Assembly (NCBI GenBank): GCA_016858145.1
Contig: JAEHOE010000001.1
Coordinates: forward strand, 1,612,001 to 1,676,000
Source: Edaphochlamys debaryana
Lineage: Eukaryota; Chlorophyta; Chlorophyceae; Chlamydomonadales
Direction of reading: 5' to 3'
Length of the DNA: 64,000 nt
This document shows, one piece after another, positions 1-12,300 of this stretch. The stretch's first letter is position 1. Every line of letters begins with the position of its first letter. Under the pieces are notes generated by a model. That model did no database searches. It was not told the origin of the DNA and saw nothing but the letters and a program-made list of their open reading frames with translations. Position numbers and translations under genes: made by a program.

Positions 1-1159
1 TCCGCTGCCCGCGCGCGAGGGTCTCTTATGTATCCCAGGGTACCTGTGTGAACGGACAGGCTTTGAGTCCAGTCGCAGGATTCCCCATCGACAGAGAGAC
101 ACACCGGCGGCAAGCGAGCGAGGCCGTCTTAGCTAAGATCCTCCTTTTGGCGCTATAGCCGCGGTTGTCTGGGTTGTTGGAAGGGTCGCACGCAGTGCTT
201 TACCTCGCTACCTTGCGTGATGAAGGGGGGGCCGTTGGCGCTTTGTGTGTGTGTTAAGGAACGGTTACAACGCCGTCTGCTTGCGCGAGGAGCGCCAATT
301 ACTGCGGTTTAGTACGGGGACTTTCGCGTTGGTCGTAACCCGCGGTCGCGATCTGCGTCCACGCCACTCGGGGGTTTAACTCCGTTAGGGGTCCGAACCC
401 GTCTTGTCTCAGGCGTGTTGGCTCTTCCGGGTTCGGGGCGGTGGAGACGAACAAGAACTTGGGCGTGTCCGGGACAAACAACCCAACGGATCTTTCCTCT
501 TTCACAGCAGATCTGCTTTTTGGATTTGCACATCCTCACTTCCAACTGCGCGTATCAACCCATACAACTCTGGGGCGGGGGGGGGGGACCGCAACGATAG
601 GGAGATGGAAGGTCGGGATGGCGTCGGACTGAAAAGCGAGAGGGACACTGTCACAGAGGCTGCTATCTGTGGCTGCTATCTGTGCCGGTCTAGGTGATCG
701 CCGCCCACTGTTGCTTTGCATTGTGGGTGTCTCTCTGTGCCTGAGTTCGTTCCCGGCGCGGTGGTTGCTGCTGAAGAACCAAGCCAAGTGTAGCAGAGGG
801 ATGTTGCTCTCTGAAGAGGTTTGAGGAGCGATGACATGAGATGGGAAAGGTTTGGTGTGGTTTAAGGCCCAGGGCGGCACAACAGGCGACAGGGCCGTGG
901 GTGCGGTCTTGACCCACTACTCGTGGTCGTAGTGAGGAGTGAAGAGGCAAGTGTGGCGGCCCCAGGTGATGGGACTGTTTGTCATAGCCCCATTGTGGCA
1001 TGAAGGCAGAAGACTGTCCACGAAGCGGCATAAGGGCGACCAGGCACACCGGTGCTTGCATCTGATAGGGGGCTGCCCTAAGTCTGGTGCGGGTACCGGT
1101 GGTTGCTGTGAGCCCGTGGCGGAGGAGGATGTAATCCGTGATAAGGGTGGCTGCCTGAA

Positions 1160-1204
1160 GGCAGGAAAAGGGCTGAGCCCCGTGGTCGCCCCCAGGGGGC
1201 CCAA
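1160..1204 (+). repeat. Dispersed repeat fragment, GGGCTGAGCCC family
   Basis: This roughly 45-base block is almost identical to 56694-56738 on the same strand. It contains AAAAGGGCTGAGCCCC followed by a C-rich and G-rich arm that can fold back. The core GGGCTGAGCCC recurs at about 1256 and in reverse near 1665, so several degenerate copies lie within 600 bases. It looks like debris of an interspersed element; no coding capacity is seen. Confidence 0.6.
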
Positions 1205-1461
1205 TGTTCGAGTCTGGCTCCGTATAGCCTCCACGGGTGCCTCCATCGAACAGTTTTGGGCTGAGCCCCCGGCGCGTAGCCCCCGGGGGGCTCAGCCCTC
1301 CAGGATTACCCCGTGTCGGTGTCCGTCCGTCCGTCCGTCCGGTGTGTGCCTGCGTCACGCAAGAACATGCGATTCACGCCTAGCCCGCGATGCCACAAGC
1401 TTGACTTTCTTTATCCCTATCGCTTGTGATTAAGAGCAGGGAAAGTTATCGACCCTGCGCT

Positions 1462-1771
1462 GGCTGTGATCGACCAGACCAGTATCGGCCCAGTCTAGAC
1501 CAGGCTCTCTACCTGCTCCGCATGTGTGCGCCCAACCGGCCAAGTCCGGCATTGCGGGGTTGCGAAGGCCCCTATCTTATGGCGGCGGGGGTTTAGTCCG
1601 TGCGCTGTGGGGTGTAGTGCTTGAGTGCGCGGCCCCAGTGCTGCCCGGCCTCGCGGGGTTTGGGGCTCAGCCCTTTTCCCTGTCCTGAGGAGGACAGACA
1701 CCCTTGTATGCCCGGGAGGACAGACACCCTTGTTGTATGCCCGGGAGGACAGACACCCTTGTTGTATGTCC
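1462..1771 (+). repeat. Dispersed repeat copy 1, with short tandem array
   Basis: Bases 1462-1707 match the reverse complement of 41161-41604 over most of their length. Relative to that copy, this one lacks about 215 bases inside. At 1690-1771 the block starting AGGACAGACACCCTTG is tandemly repeated about three times with a 26-29 base period; the other copy has a single unit. The two copies sit about 39 kb apart in opposite orientation, as expected of a non-autonomous mobile element or its remains. No transposase or terminal duplication could be identified. Confidence 0.7.
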
Positions 1772-3372
1772 TCCCAGAACTGAGGAGCACGCGGGAATGC
1801 ACGCAGACTGGCGGCTGGGGCTTCAGTGCTCGAAGCGGTCACACAGCGTAGTCAGGACGACGACGACGACGACGCCGGGGATGCAGCTGAGCACGGCAAA
1901 GGCCATCCGCCCATTTGCAGCGCTCACAACCTCCCATAGCCACGCCACGACCTGCAGCCCCCACAAGCGCGCTCAGCTGCATCCCCCTTCATCATCGTCC
2001 GGACAGGGGGGGGGGTAGGTCCTCCCCAGACATACATCATGCCTCATCTGAACAGAGCTTGCCGTGAGGATCCCGAATCCATTTTCAGAAATAAAATCGG
2101 AGGTGTAATTGCAAAGTTATGGGGGCCTAAAGTTCTCGGTCGGTCGTCGGTCGGGGGGGGTGGGGGGACTTTGGGAGGCTGTGTGGCGGGACACTGTCAC
2201 CGCGGCGTAGAGCACTGCCCAGCATCATCCCGCACGCTCAAATCATGCAGCATGGCAAGAACTTATGCTGGCAAGTCACTGGTACCCTTCCAGCGGTGTT
2301 AGGGAGTCGGGACAGGTTGGACATGTCGGCATGCCGGGCCCCGGGCACACACGCGGCCACCCAAAGGCGTCTCCCAGGTGCTCCCGGAAGCCCGCCTTCC
2401 ACTCCCGCGCCTCAGATCGCACAGTACTAGCAAACTAAACCCCTGATATCGCCCCTCGGTGCCGAGCCGTTGGTCAATTGACGGGTCGGGGTCCGTGGCA
2501 TGGTTGATGGTACCCGACCAACGTGGACCACCGGGAGTGCTGTGCGCGCCCATGGATAGAGCACACGGTCAGCAGTCCAGCGAAACGCGAAAGGCATGAA
2601 ATGGAGTATGTACAGGCCTTGTATGACAGTGTCGTACACTGTACGGGTCGGTCGGTCGTCGGTCCCGGGGGGTCGGGGGACTTTGGGGCATGATATCGGG
2701 CAACTTTGTTTGTTACCCCCCCCTGGTCCGGACTACGCTGCACGGCCCCTGCGAGCGAGCACAGAACCCCCACAAGCGAGCCAACGCTCCGTCTTAGCTC
2801 TCACAGCCATGGGCCATCAAATGCCCGACCGGGCGCCACACTGCAACCCCTTGCACGAGCATGCGCCCCCGCCCTGCCCCCCAGGCCCCTGTCTGGACAC
2901 CCTCCTACAGCTGTCCAGGCCCAGCCTCAGACGCTCACAACAACTTCAAACACACAGCATTCAGACCGACACCAGACGCCCAGCAATTTAGCATCTCATA
3001 CTGCAGCACACACGCCGCGTTTGCGTCAGCCCACAGACAGACAAACGGGGCCCCGCAGCTATGCCGGCCTTCAACTGTCTGGCCCCAGGCCGCGTAATGC
3101 GGAGCGTGCACTTGCCATGGCGGCACAAGAAGACTCCACGCCCTGCACTTCAACCCAGCCGCACTGCTCAACTTCCCAAACCGCAATCAGTACCCTTGCT
3201 TAGTCTACTCGCCGCCCCGCTTCCCACATCCCAAGCGCGCCCCATTGGTGCCCCTTACCCCCCGCACTTGCCCCACCACCCGGTCCACCCGTCCCCACCC
3301 CACCCACCACGCACAGCCCTTCCCGCCCTCCCCTCCAGTGTACCCCCACCTTATAAGCTTAACCCCACCCCT

Positions 3373-6300
3373 TCAAGCCCCGTCGCCGAGCACCTTCCTG
3401 GACACGGCCTTGCCGCCCGGCCCTGCGCCCTGCATGGGCGCCCACTCCGAGCCCGAGCCCCCGCTGACCGGGTGCACCGCCCCGCCCGGCCCCTCCTCCT
3501 CGCCGTCGCCCCCCGAGCCCTCCCGCTCCTCCGCCTCCCGAGGGTCCTCGTCCAGGGAGCTCAGCGAACCCAGCGGCCCAGGCCCCGGGTGGACACCCAC
3601 CTGCAGAGCACGCGGCGAGGGGCGGGGAGTCGCGCGAACACAAGTGAGCGCCAGCCAGAAACCGGTGATATGGTAGAGAGAAGCTAAGTGGGAGAATCGT
3701 GGTTTGCGCGGCGGGTCTTTCAACGCAGTGCCGAGCCCTGCCCTACCTGCTGCGCGTGCGGCGCGTGGGGCGCCGGCTGGTTCGGCGGCGAGGCGTGCGT
3801 GCAGACGTGCAGTGCGCCGCCGAGGCCGGGGCTGTGGAAGGGGTGGAGCAGCTGGGGCGGCGGCGGCGGCACGAAGGCAGGACTCCCGTGCGCATTCTGG
3901 CTGGGGCCGTGGCCGGGCTGGAGGTGGGGCTGCAGGCCGGAGGGGTGGTGGAGGTGAGGGTGGGGCTGGCCGTAGAGGTGCGGCGGCTGGGCGGTGGTGG
4001 GGTTTTGGGGCCCGGGGGCGCGGAGGTGGCTGGGGCTGCTCCCGGCCGGCAGGTGGATGGGAAGCAGCGGGGCCGCGGGGACGGGCGCGCTGTAGGTCCC
4101 GGGGAGGGCGCCAGCTCCCGAGGACTGCGAGCGTCGCCCGGTGCGGCCGCCCGAGTTGCCGCCGCCGCCGCCGCCGCCCGAGGTACCGACGCCGCCGTGG
4201 CGGTGGGAGTGGTGCTGCGCGGCTTGGGCCGCCAGGGAGGCGAGGTGGGGCGGCGGGATGAAGTCCGACAGCGGGCCGGGGGAGTGGGGCAGCGAGGAGG
4301 CCTCTTCGGACGCGAGCGCGATCGAGTTGGCTCGGTCCGCGAGGGCCGCCTCCCTGCGAGGTGTGAGGGCCAAGGACGGGAGGACAGCGACGGTCAGCCA
4401 CCAGCCCGGAGACCCCAGGAGCTTCTTTGCACCTGCTCGCCCCAGCCCCAATGTTCCGTCCACGGTGACAGCAAACCCCAAGCCCGGCCCGCACCTGCTG
4501 TAGGGCGCCTTGCCGGCCATGGCGAGGGATGCGAGGATGGAGTCGGGCGAGAGGGGCTCCGAGGAGGAGGCCGAGTCCATGCGCCCCCCCGCCGCCATGT
4601 GCATCTGGTGGGGGGCCGCGGGCTGCGGGGGGGTCGGGCCGGCAGCGGGCAGGGTGCACGTGAGTGGTAAGTAAAAGCTGCTCGGTCGGCGGGGCTGGCA
4701 GGGGCCCTGGGCAAGCGCGCGCGTGGTGGTAACGACAGCTTGGGCGGCAAGGCAGCCTGGCGCGTGCTGCGCTGTGCCCGTGCTGTGCCCGTGCTGTGCC
4801 CGTGCTGTGCCCGTGCTGTGCTTGTGCTATGCGCGCGCTGTGCTCACCAGGCTGCCCACTCCGAAGTCGGCGGGGGCGGAGGCCGCGCACATGGCGGTGG
4901 GTGGGCGGTTGTAGATGCCCTGACGGGGGGGGACCAGGGGGGTCAATGTTCGACGATGAGGAGAGCGAAGGGACAGGGAGCGGCAGCCCGGGGGACCAGG
5001 GAGGCTCAGGGGCTAACGTCAGCCACGCAGCCACGCAGCCAGGCCCCAGCCCTCATCCTCGGCCCCGGCTCAACGCCACTACTTCTTACAACGCCCCGTC
5101 TCCCCCCCAGAAACAGGCCCCCACCATCTTGTTCTGTCCCATTGCTCAGGCTTCCTAAGGGTTACTTAACACTAGGGTCAGCACACACCGCACCCCCCAT
5201 CCCCCCCGCACCCCCTCACCTGCTGCACCACCGCCTCCAGCAGGTCTCCCACCTCGGCGCTGGTGGCCAGGGCGTACCTGGCCTTGGAGCGGTTGCGCCC
5301 CACCGTGCACGTGTACAGGTACTTGGGGGGGAAGATGCCGGCGAGCTGGGGGGAGGGGAGGGGAGGGGAGCGACAGAGAGGAGGTGGGTGTGCGGAGGTA
5401 TGGGGGAGGGAGAGAGGGAGACGAGACAGACACAGCGCAAGCAAGGACTTCACCGGCAAGGGTCCTTGTCCAGGTGCGGACATGCTACCGTACCAGCCCA
5501 GACCCGCCTAGCCACGCTCTCGGGTTCAGCGCTGGGCCTTTGGCCTGTGGCCTCCAGCCCCGCGAGCGCAGGACGGGTAGTGGCCCTTTCCCCGGCTGAA
5601 GTACAGGCCATACTGGTACCCTTGCTCCTTCACCCGCGCTTTCCAGGGTGAGAAGGGTGAGGTTGTGACCGGTGCCCTTGCCCTTAACCCTCTGTACCGT
5701 TGCCATTTCACCCTCCCCAGAGTGTCAGGAAGTGCCCGGCACCCACCCGGTCCGCGGCGCTGGTGGCGTTGGAGGCCATGGCGCTGGCCACAGCACGGCC
5801 CATGTCGTGCCGGTCCATGCTCTGCGTGCTGAGCGGCGCGCGGTGCGCGTGGCGCACGGCCGCGGGCCCCGCGGCGCCCGGTCCCGAGCCGCCGAGGTGG
5901 CCGGGGCCTGGGGCGGAGGGGTGGTGTGGGCGAGGCGGGGGCACGTGTGGTGGGTGAGGTTGGGGGTTGGTTGAGGGATGGTGGTGGCGCGGCAACGTAG
6001 GGAACAGCGCAAACCACCCGAAGGGTATCAAGGTTGATGAAAGCGCGGCTGACGAGGAGGCAGGACAGGCAGGAGGCAGGCACCCAGCCATTGCAGGGAA
6101 GCGCACCTGCCCGGAAACCCGCCGGGACATCCGCGCCTGGCCCTGGCCCGCCCGCCGCCGACGGCGGTGCGCCGCCGCCCGACCCTCCGCTCGTTCTCCC
6201 CAGCCCGCTGGGCCCGTGCCCGTGCCCTGCCCCCGGGCCCAGCCCGTCCGCATGGTGCTGGCCGGGCTGGGCGTGGGGGTGGGGCTGCGGGTGGGGGTGG

Positions 6301-9300
6301 GTGGGGGAGAGGAGGGCGCCGCCCGAGGGACCCACGCGGCCCCCGGCCATGGGCACGGGGATGTTGGACTTTGGGGAGGTGGAGGAGGGCAGGGCGGTGG
6401 CGCTGTGGTGCGCGAAGGGCGAGTGCGGGCCCTGTGTGGCGGCCGCGAGCGCCTGCGCGATGCCGGAGGTCATCTGTGGGCGGCGGGGAGGGCGGGAGCA
6501 GGAAGGTGGGTCGATGCGGGGGCGCATGAGACGGAGCAAACTTCCTGCAAGGCCCTGGAAAGGCCGATTCAATACAGTTCGCCCCGACTCCCCGCCTAGC
6601 GGAGCCCTCCCACCACACGCGCGCCCTTCAAACGGGCCCTCCCTCACCCGCAGTGGCGGGGGGTGCCCGGGTGCTCCGCCCCCGCTGCCGCCACCTCCTG
6701 CCGCCGCCGCCCCCAGCCCCGGCACACCGCCGGGCGCCGCCGCCGTCCCCGAGGCTGAGGGCGGCCGCCCGGGCGGGGCCGGGCCGGGCCCATCCGAGCC
6801 CAGCTTGCCCGTGGGCAGGTCCAGCCCGAACCGCCCCGTGGGCGGGCCCTCCTCCATGACTAAGTGGATCCCGCCCGCGCTGCTGCTCCGATTGTGCCCC
6901 GGCGCGTGCCCGTGCCCGGCGCCGGCGCCGCCGAGGCCCAGCGCGCCGCCGCCGCCGCCCGCGGCCGCAGCCGCAGCCGCCGCGCGCTGCCGCGCGCGCT
7001 CCGCCGCCCCGCCCAACGCCGCGATCCCGCCCAGCTCCCCGTTTCCGGTGGCGTTCGCCAGTGCCACGGCGTTGGCAAACCGCTCCGCGCGAGAGTTGTG
7101 GGCGGGGGCGGCGCCGTCGATGCGCGCGCCCTCAAAGAGTGAGAAGAGGTTCTCGTCCCGGCCGAGCAGGTGCCCGATGCAAAGGACCATGTCGAAGGCG
7201 GCCGCCTCGATGCCGCCCTCAACCGCAATCATGGCCACCAACCGCTGCATGGCCAGGCCCTTAGTCACGCCCACCGGCCGGACCTGCGGTTGGCGGTTGG
7301 GCGGTTGGCGGTCAGGGCGGGTAGGACGGGCACCTCGGGGGCTTTTGGGCGGGGGCCTTTGGCCGAGGGTGCGTCACGGCATGCTGCATGCGGGGGGCGG
7401 GCGCCTCCCGCGGCGCCCCCAGCAGCAGCAGCCCCCGCCCCCACCTCGACGCTCTTGCCGCCCTGGATGATCTCCACGGGTGCGTTGCTGATGGGGCCCG
7501 TCCACAGGTGCTGCAGCAGGTCGCGGGCCTGGATGCGGCCGAACTCCACGTCTGGGGGCAGGGCGGGGGAGGGGCGGGGGAGGGGGAGGGGGCGGGGAAG
7601 GGGCGGGGGGAAGGGGGCAGTGGGTGCCAGGGCGGGGCGGGGGAGGGGCCACACCGGCCGCAGCCACGCAGCCGCCGTCACGCATAGCAGGGTGGGTCCA
7701 CGATACGGCGGGGAGGGGTGGGGGTCTAGCCCTGGCAAGGCTGTTGGCACGCCGGCGCGGAGGGCTCACCCGCGTACTTGTAGTTCCACACCAGGGAGGT
7801 CTCCCGCGCCTCCACGAAGGAGCGGGGCGTGCGCTCGCAGAAGTAGTCGAACACCAGCTGCACGGACTCCATCCACTCGCAGTGGACCTGGGGGGGCAGG
7901 GGTGTGTGCGTCAAGGGATTGGGGTTACGGGGGAGGGCGCGGGTGCGGGCCGCAGAGACCGGGGTCCACGGGGTCGTGCGAGATGAAGGGTGAAGGTAAG
8001 GCAAGCCGTCGAGGCCCACTGCCCCGGGCCCACCCCGGGCCCACCTGGTCGAACACGCACTTCCACTGGGGCAGGGGCGGCCGCGCCTGTGACTGCGGGG
8101 AGGGGAGGAGGGGTCACCAGGGCCCGCGTTCCGGCCGTCGTGAGCAGGACACACAGCACTCGACAAGCGAAGACCAGACCCACACGCCCCACACTCCTCG
8201 CCCTCCGGCACGTCACACACACACCCTTGGTCACCCGCCGCTCACCCCCTGGTTATCGCCCTGCGAGGTTCCGGGCGTGGACTGGCCGCGGGGGGTGGTG
8301 GGGGGCGGCGAGCGCGCCGCGGGCCGCACGTACACCCCGTTCTCCGCCGCCAGCCACACGGGCAGGTGGCCGAACACCTCGTCCAGCTTGGAGGTCTCGG
8401 AGCCGGAGAAGATGACCACCACGTTGGCCGGGTCCTGACAGGGGGGGGAGAGAGGGAAAGGGGGGGATAGGGGGTGAGGCATAGGGAGGAGGGAGGAGGG
8501 TGGAGGGCTGCGCGAGGGGTGCCAGCAGCGCGGGTGGAGGCGGCGTAGCGTCCCGTCTGAGCGCACCCTCCATCCACCACACACGAGCACCCACTGCCCC
8601 CACCCGCACCCGCACCCGCACCTGACACAGCTCGCACACCGACTGCATGACCCGGGGGTTGACCTTGGCCAGCGCCTTGACCTGCTCGAACTGGCGCTTG
8701 GGCAGCCTGGGGGGGACAGAGTGGGCGCGAGGCAGAAGTGAGAGAAACGACATAGCCTTCAGCGTTTAGCAACAGCCGGCTTAGCCCACCCCAGTCCACC
8801 CCGCCCCCAGGCAGCAGCACCCCTCGCCCTCCACCTAAAACCGGGGACCCATACACGCACACCTGGGTGCCTCCACGCTGGTGGTGAGGGTGGCGTTGTA
8901 CCCCAGCACGATGAGCCGCCGCCGGGAGGACTGGTAGGCGCGGACCACCTCGGGAACGTCCAGCTGGGGGCGGGGAGTGGGGGGGGGAGGAGGAGGAGAG
9001 GGACGATGGGCGACACCGCGTGAGACCCTGGAACGCGTGGGGCCACCACGTGCGACGAAGGAAAGCGCCGGCGCCCGCGCCAAGGCCCAAACAGGCTTGG
9101 AAACGCTGTGTCGCCACCCCAACCTTGCCCCAGGCCGTGGCTCCTGCGCCCCGCTTCACCCCGCCCCACCGGCGGCGGCGTGCCCTTCATGCGCAGGTCG
9201 GCCTCTATGTGCGTGTCGTTGAGCTCCGTGATAAAGGTGTCGGCCCAGTGCTGGGCGGTGTGGGTCTGGGGGGGAGGGGAGGGAGGGGAGGGAGGGGAGG

Positions 9301-12300
9301 GAGGGCGTGATATGACCGGGCAGGGGGGAGAGCGGGCGGGGCCAGAAAGAGGAGAGAGAACGAGGGATTAGGGGCACCGCAGATCTTAAGTTCTCTCCTA
9401 AATGCCCCCCTTTCCTTGGCCCCACCTGCACGTGCATGTAGTTCTGCCGGTGCCGCTCCCGCCGCTCCTCCTCGCTCATGGACAGTGCGTCGTAGATGGC
9501 GGCCGCCATGTCGGAGATGTTCCATGGGTTGACCAGCAGCGCACCCGCGCCCAGGGACTGGGGGGGGAGGGCGGGGGGAGGGCGGGGGAGAAGGCGGCGG
9601 CAGGATTTGGGGGTGGGGGTCGGGGTGCTCAACATACCTAAGGGTGTGGGTTGGGCCGAGTACGTTGGGTGGGCGTGCACATAGCCAGGCACGAGAGGGG
9701 AGGGGGAGGTCTACGTCCAGCTGTCCCCGCCCACCTGCGCCGCCCCCGCGAACTCCGACAGCACCAGCACGCCCGCGTTGTCGGACTGGCAGGCCACGTA
9801 CTCGTACGACACCTGCCGGGGCACGTGGGGCGATTGGGTGGTTGGCGGTTGAGGTGCGCCGGCGTGGGAGCGCTGCGGGTAACCAACCATGCAGTCCGCC
9901 CCTCCCAGCCCTGCGCCCCTCCCTCGACCCTGAGCCGACTCACCAGCCCACGCAACCCCTTCCATCAAGCACATACGCCAGAGCAAAGTAAGCCCCGCCC
10001 TGCCCACTCGCATTCCCCGCCCCGCCCCTGCCCCCGCCCATGGCAGGCACCCGCCCTAGCCCCCTGCCCCCGCCCTCCCCTCTCGCCCCCTCCCCCCCCC
10101 CCTCCCCACCAGGTTCATTCCGTCCCTCAGCGATGTGACCATGGCCACATCGGTGACGGCGTAGAGCGCACAGAGCTCCGTGAAGGAGAGGGAGGTGTCC
10201 AGGTGGTAGATGGGCACGTACCTGACATGGGGGAGGGGGGGAGGGAGGGGGGAGAGGCAGACAGACTCGGTAGGGGGAGGGGGACAGGCAGCAGAAAGGT
10301 GAGTTGAGGGATGCAGTGATGGCACACAGGAGAGGGCAGGACGGCTGGCAGCAGAGCTCCGTATTGAGCTTACGTCAGCGTGCCGTACTGCCCGTTGATC
10401 CGGCCCACGATCTCGTGCACCATGGATCTCAGCTTCTGGTACTCGGGCACATCGGTGCGGGAGGGCACCGCGATCTGCACCAGCAGCACCTGTCACGGGG
10501 GGGAGGGGGAGAGACACGGGTTTGAGGACACGGGCAGGAACATTCACATACCATACCGGCAGCACGCGAGGGCCAGGAGGGCTGCCCACGAGTACAGTAC
10601 GAGGCACCTGCAGCCTCAACTCTCCCTGCCCCCACTCGCCCCTCCCCCCCACCTTGTCCCTCCACTCCGGGTGCTCCTCCAGGAACTTCTCGTACGCCAG
10701 CAGCTTCTGGGGGATGCCCTTGACCATGTCCAGACGGTCAACGCCCAGCATGATCTGGGTGCGAGGGAGGGGGGGTCACGTGGGGGCGCACGAGGTGTTT
10801 AAGGAGGGTCACGTGGGGGGGGGGTCACGCATGGCACGGGAAACAGACACGCGAGCGGGCGGAGAGAGAGGGCGGCAGCACCCGTCGCTGCCCTCGGCAC
10901 GGGGCCTCCGCACCTTTCTGCCCGCGTATCTGTTGAGCAGCTTGGCGGTCTGGCTCTGCACCTCCTCGCTCTCCAGCGCCCGCGTGAAGCGCTCGGGGTC
11001 GATGCCGATGGGGAAGGTGCCCACGCGCGTCAGCACGCCGTTGTTCTCCACGCCTGTGGGGAGCAGGTGTAAGTTGGGGGATTGGGGAGGGCTTGGGGGT
11101 TAGGGGATGGAGCAGGAGGGGTGTTTTGGCTGAGCCACTCTAAGCATCGCGCCCTGGGCTCTCTTCCCCGCCTCCCACCAGACACCGGCTCTCCCTGCCC
11201 TCTTTCCCCCCTCCCCCGCTGCTACCTCTCCCTCTCCACTCGGTCCCTCTCCCCCGCTCGCTGCCCCCCACCCCCTCCCCCTCCTCCTCCGCCCCCACCC
11301 TCCGGCGTGCCCTCCAGCCCCAGGATGCGAGTGCAGGAGGAGATGAAGTGCCGCGCGTAGTCGTAGGTGTGGAAGCCCACCAGGTCGGCGGCCAGAACGG
11401 CGCGGAGGACCTGGGGGCGGGGGGGCGGGGGGGCGGGAAGCGTGTGTGGAGGCACGTGCGGAAGGAGGGGAGATCGGGGGTCGTGGTAAGCTGGATCGGG
11501 AGGGAGCTTGGCGCGCGGCGGGGTACTCTAGGGGTCAGCGCGCTCTGAGCACTACCCGCCCAAGCCCAGCCCGCCTCCCGCCGAAGGCCCCACCTCCTCG
11601 CGCACGGGCAGGGTGCGGTAGATCTCCGAGGAGGGGAAGGGCGTGTGCAGGAAGAACCCCACCTTCATCTGCGATGTAAGAGGGGGGGTATGAACGGGCG
11701 GGGACGGGGCGGAGCGATGGGTTTCACGCGTGGACGCCATCACACGAGCGCCGCGGCCTCCACACAACCATGGACATGGCCACCCCATCGCGACCCCACA
11801 CCTGCCCTCCCCTTCGCGCATCACCAGTTCATGCCAGCCTCACACCCACGCCGGACACCTCATTTCGCCCCCCCCCCACCTTGTGCACTGCCTGCTTGAG
11901 CAGCGAGGGCAGCAGCATGAGGTGGTAGTCCTGCACCCACACCGCGTCAGAGGGCAGGTACTCGGACAGAACCACGTCGGCGAACTTCTCATTGGCCACC
12001 TGGGGGAGAGGATGGGGTGGGGGGTGGGGGTGGCGGAGGTGGGGGACAGCGGGGAGGGGCGCGGGCCGGGGCCGGGGGGTCAAGGGCACAAGTGCAGGGA
12101 CGAGCGCCAAGCCAACCTCTACCACATACGGGACAGCCCGTGGGTACACCCCCCCCCCCATCCCCCCCCCACACACACCTGGTACGCCTGCCACTGCATC
12201 TGCATGGCCCGGTGCTCCGCCATCTTCTGCCACGAGTCGATGTTGAGCGGCACGTAGTGGAACAGCTGCCACAGCACCGAGTTGCAGAAGCCGTTGTAGT

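Larger units (their letters stand above)
1..3372. other. Intergenic region, no gene recognised
   Basis: I see no exon chain or recognisable protein here. The stretch holds fragments of dispersed repeats (listed separately), a CCGT tetranucleotide run near 1318-1341, a GAC trinucleotide run near 1857-1876, and two similar CGGTCGGTCGTCGGTC blocks followed by G runs near 2136 and 2649. Open frames here are short and low-complexity. I found no TTACA (TGTAA on the minus strand) between about 2600 and 3372, so the 3' end of the trehalose synthase transcript is not placed. Confidence 0.6.

Noticed and set aside
690..1358. 222-codon minus-strand frame with GGLSPPG-type text
   Set aside because: It coincides with the GGGCTGAGCCC repeat fragments and has no splice-linked neighbours; it is repeat-derived.
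3699..4670. 323-codon plus-strand frame
   Set aside because: Antisense shadow of the trehalose synthase C-terminal exon 4353-3747.
6034..7470. 478-codon open frame on the plus strand
   Set aside because: It is antisense to the insert exons of the trehalose synthase and has no domain; its length reflects GC bias.
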